Shown here: positions 57,762 through 64,000 of the stretch, piece after piece
Position numbering within the stretch: the stretch's first letter is position 1
How the letters are laid out: each line of letters starts with the position of its first letter
DNA from: Albugo candida
Taxonomy: Eukaryota; Oomycota; Peronosporomycetes; Albuginales; Albuginaceae
Direction: 5' to 3'
Assembly (NCBI GenBank): GCA_905220665.1
Contig: CAJNAR010000152.1
Location: 806,001 to 870,000, forward strand
DNA: 64,000 nt
Notes under the pieces: model-generated
Seen by the model: only the letters and a program-made list of their open reading frames with translations
Databases searched by the model: none
Told to the model about the DNA's origin: nothing
Made by a program: the position numbers and the translations under genes

Positions 57762-58484
57762 CGGCTTTTCGACTGGAATAGTGTGATGAACTTCCTTAAG
57801 TACGGTATAAGACATATTGTATAATACTGGAAGCGACAATACCAAGTTTAATAAATACTCGACACGGGTTAGACTTAGGATTCTCTCAAATGTATGAAGC
57901 TCATCACGATGATTTGTATGTCATGCACTATCCTTGTGGCAATTAAGACGACTTTCTAGATTGGAGATTAAAGATTAAAGATGGCAGATCTAACCCAAAT
58001 CTTGCAATTCTAGATGTGTCAATGCGCAAGAAATGATTCGACAGTCAATCAGTATCTCAACTTGTAGTCTGCTATAATGAAATCATTTAATGATGATAAA
58101 AATACTGTTCCAGGAATCTAGTCTCAAAATCACAGTTACGTCGCTTTCATCTATGTATCTTTATTCAATGACCTCGCTCAATTGGTCGCAAGTAACTTAA
58201 GGGAGATAATAAAAAAATTATCTCCTAATCCAGCACACTTCCTTGCAAGAGCAACTGCCACAGAACTACCTTTCTGACAAAAGAAGCAGGTTGAGCGAAA
58301 GCAGCTCAATGTAGTCGTTTATTCCGATCATTTATCACGGACGGTATGAAAGTTCAAGGTCTGTACATTCGTAAAACATTGCTGGCCACCACACCTCTGC
58401 GACATTTCCCACCACCTTCATGCGACCATTGTGCTCTGCTTTTGCGCTTCTGCCAAAAAGCGTCACAGCCATTTTCATATCGCA
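57762..58484. other. Intergenic region between divergent SNARE and ankyrin-SAM genes
   Basis: About 720 bases, one of the longer spacers in the window. Two plus-strand frames enter from 58346 and 58431 but begin upstream of the better start at 58485. No RNA gene or repeat is visible. It probably carries both promoters. Confidence 0.45.
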
Positions 58485-60662
58485 ATGAGCTTTGTGCAAG
58501 TCAATGTTGGATCCGGAGGCAACACAATCCTTGAGAAATACACTTTAGGTGACGTACTCATGTGCAAATCCCACCGCGGAAAACTGCAGGAGATAATGTT
58601 TCTCTTGGAACAAGTGCATTCCGATATAAATTATCGCAATCAGGCAAGTCAATAGCCTTACGTACTGAGGGTTACTTATAAAAGGTCAACAAATAGAATG
58701 GATGCACAGCTTTGCATGGAGCCGCTGCTTCTGGGCAATTAGAAGTGGTACAATGGATGCTCCAATTCCCTGGTATTGATCCAGCAGCTGTCGATGACGT
58801 AAGTTGACAAGGAGCCGAAAGCAGAATTTCACGCTTCAATAATAGGATCAACAAACACCCCTGCATTATGCAGCCTTTTACGGTCATTTAGAAGTCGTAC
58901 AAGCTCTTGTGGAACACGGAGTTCCTTTAGACATACCTGATAAATTTGGAAGATTAGCTCATTGCTCAGCGGCTCTAAATGGGCATTTGGATGTGGTGCG
59001 ATACTTATTGGAAGAATGCGAAAGCCCAATTGACATGAATGCGATCGATGAGGTTTGAGAGTTGGTTGAGGCTGGAGAACGGAGATTTGAGTCATATCAT
59101 AATAGTATGGAGGAACTTGTTTGCATTGGGCAGCGTCTAGAGGACGCAAGGAAGTCGTACAATATCTCTGCACACACGGAATTGATGTGCACATAACGAG
59201 CTATGTGAGTCGAGTCAAATACTATTTCAAATCCAGTCGATCATACATAACCTGGGTTGTAGGATAATAAAACAGCTTATCAGTTGGCGAAAGACAAACA
59301 CAAACAGAAATGTGTCCATTTTCTAAAAAGTTGGTACGAAATGTCGCAGGTATATCGATCTGAATGGACGAAAGGCTCCAAACTTACATCGCTAAATGAA
59401 TCACAGAAATTTGTCCATGCAGCGGAAACTGGTGATATTGACGAGCTTTCTCGAATGATTGTCGAAATAAACGATTCGTACTCCATTCGATGCTTACGCG
59501 ATAAAGTATGTATCTCCGGAAGCCTTTTCTTACCATGATTTTAATTATAGCTGTCGTGCAGAATGGAAAAAATGCAATTCATTGGGCAGCAGAATCGGGT
59601 CACTTATTTGCATTGAAACTTCTATGTGACCATAGCTCAGTATGGACCGACGCAGACAAGGTGAAATTGCTACTTTGTAGTCTACACCTACATACTTATA
59701 GAAGGCACTCGACGCAGTTCGGCCACAACGCGCTTCATTGTGCAGCTCTTGGTGGCAATAAAGAGTGTGCTTTTTGGCTAATTCGTAAATCGCTCAAGGC
59801 ATCAGAGCTTCTCACATCAACCCTTGTACGATCATGAACGATTGTAATTGAATCACTTTTTGATATTGGCTTACAGACGAACAAAAGTCCGTCAAGGTGT
59901 GCTTTCGAAGCAGGTCATACTGGTCTTGCGGCTAAACTCCAGGTTGGTCTATTGCAGGTGTCATTATAAAAATGCAATAAATTTTACACTTCAACGCGCA
60001 GGCGTGGGAGGAAGGGAATGACGAGTACACAAACAGCGACGTAGATAGTATTCCATCTTCACATAACAGCTCTCTACAAACGAGCAATGAAGACCCGAGC
60101 AACAATGCCAGAGGTAAATCCCTGATATAGGATGACGCGGTGCCATCACTAGCACTAACACAGTGTCTGGTTAGATATTGACACAGTGCACAATTGGCTC
60201 AAGTCGCTCGATATGGATGAGTACACAGCCAACTTCAAGAAGGATGGATTCGATACTCTGCGGGGCGTTGCAACTATCGACGAGAATGATTTGATCGACA
60301 TGCAGGTCAAAAAAGGCCATCGTCGAGTCGTGTTATCGCATATCGAAGAGCTCCGAAATAAGCTAGCTGTTTCAGATGAGCAGCAAAACCCAAAGCAGAA
60401 CTCTGATTCGCCGGTACCTCGGACCATCGTACCGCAGCTATCAAACCTATCCCCGCCGAGCAGTGCGAGTACTTCTACATCCTTGGAAACAAGTAGCCCT
60501 ATAGTGGTACAGGCTCAGCCAGGGGCATCAGAACCAGAAACTCCCGTAACTGAGCCGCAGCCAACTTCGAATGTCACAGTTTCACAGTCGGATCAGCCCA
60601 TTGAGCAACAAGAATCTCAAACGCTTCCCTCAGTTTCAGATAAAATATCGTCAGAGCAATAG
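58485..60662 (+). CDS. Ankyrin-repeat plus SAM-domain protein
   Basis: Ten exons (58485..58643, 58697..58798, 58846..59052, 59106..59204, 59263..59505, 59562..59660, 59718..59825, 59877..59942, 60002..60113, 60175..60662) give 560 residues. Ankyrin repeats fill the first two thirds: NGCTALHGAAASGQLEVVQW, QTPLHYAAFYGHLEVVQALV, GRLAHCSAALNGHLDVVRYL, GGTCLHWAASRGRKEVVQYL, GKNAIHWAAESGHLFALKLL and GHNALHCAALGGNKECAFWL. Exon borders often fall at repeat borders. Near residue 400 a SAM domain follows (HNWLKSLDMDEYTANFKKDG ... IDMQVKKGHRRVVLSHIEEL), then a Pro/Ser/Thr/Gln-rich tail. This is the ANKS-type layout, a scaffold that can polymerise through SAM. Intron 1 starts with GC, not GT. Confidence 0.85.
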
Positions 60663-60751
60663 ATTGTCCAGTTATCCTCAATCGCTAGCCTATCAAGCGG
60701 CAAGGTAGAATAATCAAGAAGTCGAAGTAGTCCAGACCTGGCTCAGTTGTA

Positions 60752-63700
60752 TCACGCCATTTTGTCCATAGCGAGTCGGATAACCTTGATGAAGTCATCG
60801 CGTTGCTGAAGTTCATAAGAATTTTTCTTTTCCAGTATTTGTCCCGAAATTGCATGCTTGCATTTGTAGTAGATTGTCACCATCAAGGCGTTCTTTTTCA
60901 GGCAAGTCATACGAGCTATATGTGCTAAAGAATGACACGATTTGACCTGATAAATGTCGTCCATATTCCTCTCTGCTTTCAGCACGATAATGTGGTTCTC
61001 AAAGACGACCAAGTGGCGAAGAACCATGCTCGTGCGCGCAGCGGTATCTATCGTTGCTCCATTGATAGTGGGTGAAAGAGGGGATGAAGAGAGCTTCTTT
61101 TTGTATCCTGAAAAGAATTGACTATCGAGAAGCGGGATCATTTGTGTTCGAGAAACTCGCCAGCCTTTTTCGACTTGTGAGATTTTACCTCGTTCTATTG
61201 CGTGCAGGTTGGCTGATACATTTTCGGTACCAAACGATTCGTTTCTGGAACTGATGGAAGAAGACGCTGAGGACGTACGCGAATCGTTCCCTCCGACAAA
61301 AGGATCGCTTGAGTCTTCGTCGTCATCATCTTCGATCGTGAACGTATCTTCTTGAGCTAATGAAACTGGCTTGTTCAAAGTGCCTACCACGCCGCTCACA
61401 GGGGGTTTCTCAATCGATGGCCCTGGAGGTGATTGCAGTGGATTTATGAATGAGAAAGGCATCTTCATCGTCGGTATTCTCCCAGCAGAATTATTCTGAT
61501 TCGGCATTTTCAGCAAGTCCGAACCAATTTGAGAAATAGAAGTTTTCCAAGAGCCCAAACTTGCAATTCCGGGAGGTAGATGCGACTTTGATGGCTTCAA
61601 ATCAGATTGATCAGACACTTTTTCTTCAGATACTGTCGTCTTGAACCACCCTTTCCCGTCAAAATGCAAAGGAGCTCTCCCTCCGGATTTGAAAGTATCT
61701 GTGATAGTGGAAAAGTATGAGTTGGTTCCAGGCGGCGCATGGGTTTTGATATCGATTTTACTTTGTTCAACGGAGGGTGTTCTTGAAGCGCTATGTGTTG
61801 TTTGAGTAAATTGTGCTTTGTTGGTGTTTTCTTTCATTCTCTCCTCACTTTCTATTGTATTCTTTGACACGATTGTAGAGAGATGACATAATGAACACTG
61901 GGTCGCATCGTGATCCACAAGATCAGCAACAGTGAGCTCTTGGGAGTGATAAAGAAGCGCATGCACTGCAGCATAACCACCTTCAAGGACGCTGACATAT
62001 GGGAAGCCTTTCTCGGTCAGAAATAAGACAGCTGCATGAAGACGGGTCGCATCGAGTGCATACTGCTCAAAGAATTCCTCGTCCAAATCAAACGGCAGTA
62101 CAGATTCTTTGTTTCCATGAGCTGTAAGGCTTAGATGTTTCTCACCACCGTTTTGATTGTGCGAAACAATCTCAGCCGCTAAATGGCTATATCCCTGACC
62201 CATCACGCAGAAGTGCATCGATTTTTGCACTGGTTGGAGTGTTGCAAGAGTTTCGTCTAAGTCTTTTTGGTCTGTCACAGCATCGGGGTCGATGAAATAA
62301 GCTGTCGGAATGGTACCTTCAAGCCTTTGGGCCCTTGTACGGCAATCAATGATAAAATAACGAATGCTTTTACCATGATCGTTTCTATTTGCTTGTAGGG
62401 ATTGAAAGTTCTTGAATACTTTGGGTATGATCTCTTTGGCTGGTAGACATATAGCTACAGAAGCCGATGACGCAACACTCCGTAGTTGACCATGAATTTC
62501 TTTAGACCAGCGATTGGAGTCATCTTCTTTCGACAAGAATGACTTGACCGGCATCATACCGAGTAACTTGGATGGCACGTCGCTCATCAAATCCTTCATT
62601 CCGGTGGCAGACATCGGTAGGAAAGAAAATGGTCTGGTCATCGCGCTCATGCTACCGGTGGCACGCGGTGACTCTACAGGCTCGGATTTCGTTGTCAACA
62701 GAGAATTTGATTCTATGGCATTCAGAAATCTAGCAGTAAAAGGTGCAGGTGTTGTCTCGACAATATGCTGTACACCAGAACAAAGATCTTGAGATTTGCT
62801 GGAGAGGGCTTCTAGCATGTTTTGCGTCATACAATGACGTAGTTGATCTTTTTGCATGCAACATAACGTATCTGAGATTGCATCCAAGAGATATACCACG
62901 ATGAAGCATATCGTAATTGATGGAAACGTTCTTACTTTTGTTCGAATTTGCGATGGAAAGCCTAGCAGCAAAATACAATCCCAAACCTGCACCAGAGCAT
63001 CAAGGTCACTGTTTTCCAACTCAAAAAATGAAGTTATCCAGCAGTCTGGGATTGCTTCACCATCATCCGCCCATTCCCGATAGTGCTGATCCAAATACGA
63101 TGCAGTCTCCGGATAATGATACAGTAAAAGCCTTTTTAAAAACGACCGCCACAATTCGGTGGTCGCTTGTTCACTAGGCCGGAAGAATGTCTGACGCATG
63201 AGGCATGGAGCGAAACGAGTCGCGACGAATAGTACATCATGCTGCAGCGGGTCTGCACCGCTAACCACAAGTAAAGGAGATAGACTCTTGGGCAGGCTTG
63301 GCACGTACTTGATCGACAAGTATTTGCACAAAAATGTGATGAATATCTCAGCGGTATCGATGAAAAGCAATCGTGCAGAATCAATCGTATCAACACAAGC
63401 ATCCAGAAGTTGTTCGTGAAGCTTGCTAGTGAATACATTACTGCATATCGACTCAACATCTTTTCGCAAATCAGCTTGATTTGGAAGATCTAGCGATGTT
63501 GCTTGCACCGATTGGATTGAGAAGACTTCTTTTTTGAGATCCAATTCTGAGACAGCTGCTTTCCACATTTGAAGTCGCTTCTCTTTTGGTGCCATTCCAC
63601 TTCTACTAAACATACGAACTGCCGAATCTTCATCAGTCACGAGTTGCGGCACATTCAAAGAGCTTTTTAGTTTTAAAGATGTATTGCTATGTTCACGATG

Positions 63701-64000
63701 TGAGGCTTCAGTGTAGTTTGTTGGGACGTCGTCTAAAAATCTATCAAAATCACTATCATCGTGAAGTAAGTCGACGCTCCTGTCTAGGTTTTCTCTTCTT
63801 GTCACAAAAGGAGATGATTCGTCGACGTCAAGTTCACTTTTTCTTTTTTCACGTACGTTGTCATTCACGGAATACTTTTTTGGTAGAGTAGTAATGGTCT
63901 CAGCGTTGACAGCTAATTCTACCGGCTTACTTGTGCTAAGAGGAGAAGGAGCTCTATGACCGTCATCCAGCCACGATAGAAAATCTGAGTCATTGAGTAA
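60752..64000 (-). CDS. TBC1D23-like protein (TBC, rhodanese and C-terminal domains), 5' end outside window
   Basis: An open frame of 1082 residues reaching the right edge with no start ATG, so the gene is partial. The first 90 visible residues are acidic and Ser-rich (NDSDFLSWLDD). A TBC domain follows (about 130-400) in which the catalytic IxxDxxR and YxQ motifs are not evident, as in TBC1D23. Then a rhodanese domain (RYFIIDCRTRAQRLEGTIPTA, HFCVMGQGYSHLAAEIV, FPYVSVLEGGYAAVHALL), a long linker, and a C-terminal PH-like domain (LRHLVVFENHIIVLKAERN ... IARMTCLKKNALMVTIYY). TBC1D23 links golgin-captured endosomal vesicles to the WASH/FAM21 complex at the trans-Golgi. A GTAAGA...CTCAG piece at about 62873-62936 looks like an intron but its removal would break the frame. 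Confidence 0.85.
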   Translation of the reverse strand, partial: LLNDSDFLSWLDDGHRAPSPLSTSKPVELAVNAETITTLPKKYSVNDNVREKRKSELDVDESSPFVTRRENLDRSVDLLHDDSDFDRFLDDVPTNYTEASHREHSNTSLKLKSSLNVPQLVTDEDSAVRMFSRSGMAPKEKRLQMWKAAVSELDLKKEVFSIQSVQATSLDLPNQADLRKDVESICSNVFTSKLHEQLLDACVDTIDSARLLFIDTAEIFITFLCKYLSIKYVPSLPKSLSPLLVVSGADPLQHDVLFVATRFAPCLMRQTFFRPSEQATTELWRSFLKRLLLYHYPETASYLDQHYREWADDGEAIPDCWITSFFELENSDLDALVQVWDCILLLGFPSQIRTKVRTFPSITICFIVVYLLDAISDTLCCMQKDQLRHCMTQNMLEALSSKSQDLCSGVQHIVETTPAPFTARFLNAIESNSLLTTKSEPVESPRATGSMSAMTRPFSFLPMSATGMKDLMSDVPSKLLGMMPVKSFLSKEDDSNRWSKEIHGQLRSVASSASVAICLPAKEIIPKVFKNFQSLQANRNDHGKSIRYFIIDCRTRAQRLEGTIPTAYFIDPDAVTDQKDLDETLATLQPVQKSMHFCVMGQGYSHLAAEIVSHNQNGGEKHLSLTAHGNKESVLPFDLDEEFFEQYALDATRLHAAVLFLTEKGFPYVSVLEGGYAAVHALLYHSQELTVADLVDHDATQCSLCHLSTIVSKNTIESEERMKENTNKAQFTQTTHSASRTPSVEQSKIDIKTHAPPGTNSYFSTITDTFKSGGRAPLHFDGKGWFKTTVSEEKVSDQSDLKPSKSHLPPGIASLGSWKTSISQIGSDLLKMPNQNNSAGRIPTMKMPFSFINPLQSPPGPSIEKPPVSGVVGTLNKPVSLAQEDTFTIEDDDDEDSSDPFVGGNDSRTSSASSSISSRNESFGTENVSANLHAIERGKISQVEKGWRVSRTQMIPLLDSQFFSGYKKKLSSSPLSPTINGATIDTAARTSMVLRHLVVFENHIIVLKAERNMDDIYQVKSCHSLAHIARMTCLKKNALMVTIYYKCKHAISGQILEKKNSYELQQRDDFIKVIRLAMDKMA

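Noticed and set aside
57762..57845. Upstream in-frame ATG at 57845 as the SNARE start
   Set aside because: Longin domains begin almost at the initiator Met; the extra 28 residues would precede a perfect family start.
62873..62940. GTAAGA...CTCAG read as an intron in the TBC1D23-like gene
   Set aside because: Removal would shift the frame, while the retained sequence gives a hydrophobic helix expected in the TBC fold.

Overview
The window looks like nuclear DNA of a compact, intron-rich eukaryote, most likely an oomycete; Albugo (white rust) is my best guess, from genome style and gene content and not from any database match. Genes lie on both strands, mostly 100-400 bases apart. Introns are tiny (about 42-66 nt, GT...AG). 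I found no prokaryotic operons, rRNA, tRNA or CRISPR. Exon joins given below were made by hand from splice signals, reading-frame continuity and family motifs.

Layout. 1-2.0 kb: 3' part of an unidentified helical protein (+). 2.0-2.9 kb: TRM9-type wobble-uridine tRNA methyltransferase (-). 3.6-6.0 kb: AFG2/SPATA5L1-like AAA ATPase (+). 6.3-7.4 kb: adenylate kinase with a Cys4 lid (+). 7.5-10.2 kb: ribosome biogenesis factor TSR1 (+). 10.3-12.7 kb: BAG6-like ubiquitin-like protein (-), divergent from a kinesin-4 (12.9-16.9 kb, +). 17.1-18.3 kb: degenerate TBC protein (-). 18.7-19.7 kb: TLC-domain membrane protein (+). 20.1-23.9 kb: DNAAF9/Shulin-like protein (+). 24.1-24.35 kb: small unknown gene. 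24.6-25.2 kb: decayed E2 (UBE2T-like) pseudogene (-). 25.3-26.7 kb: AGC kinase (+). 26.7-27.5 kb: sterol desaturase/fatty-acid hydroxylase (-). 27.7-30.0 kb: ATG9 (+). 30.1-32.1 kb: POT1 telomere protein (-). 32.7-35.0 kb: GCFC/PAXBP1 (-). 35.1-38.5 kb: GBP-like large GTPase (+). 38.6-39.6 kb: BAR-like protein (+). 39.7-42.8 kb: paladin (+). 43.2-43.9 kb: unknown ORF (-). 44.1-46.1 kb: ankyrin-PDZ protein (+). 46.2-48.4 kb: TTLL polyglutamylase (-). 48.6-51.8 kb: cullin-1-like (-). 51.9-53.3 kb: tRNA dimethylallyltransferase (-). 53.7-54.2 kb: cluster of inverted and direct repeats. 54.7-56.3 kb: serine carboxypeptidase (+). 56.8-57.8 kb: VAMP7-like R-SNARE (-). 58.5-60.7 kb: ankyrin-SAM protein (+). 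60.75-64 kb: TBC1D23-like protein, 5' end outside the window (-).

Themes. DNAAF9/Shulin (dynein arm packaging), a TTLL6-type tubulin polyglutamylase and a kinesin-4 fit an organism with flagellate zoospores. TRM9 and the isopentenyltransferase modify the tRNA anticodon loop at positions 34 and 37. ATG9, VAMP7-like SNARE, TBC1D23, the TBC protein and the BAR protein belong to membrane traffic. Cullin-1, the BAG6-like protein and the dead E2 belong to the ubiquitin system. The most unusual items are the decayed E2 with its catalytic cysteine lost, a nine-exon-scale POT1 recovered from scattered short exons, the repeat cluster at 53.7-54.2 kb, a likely frameshift in the paladin tail and the family members with altered catalytic motifs.
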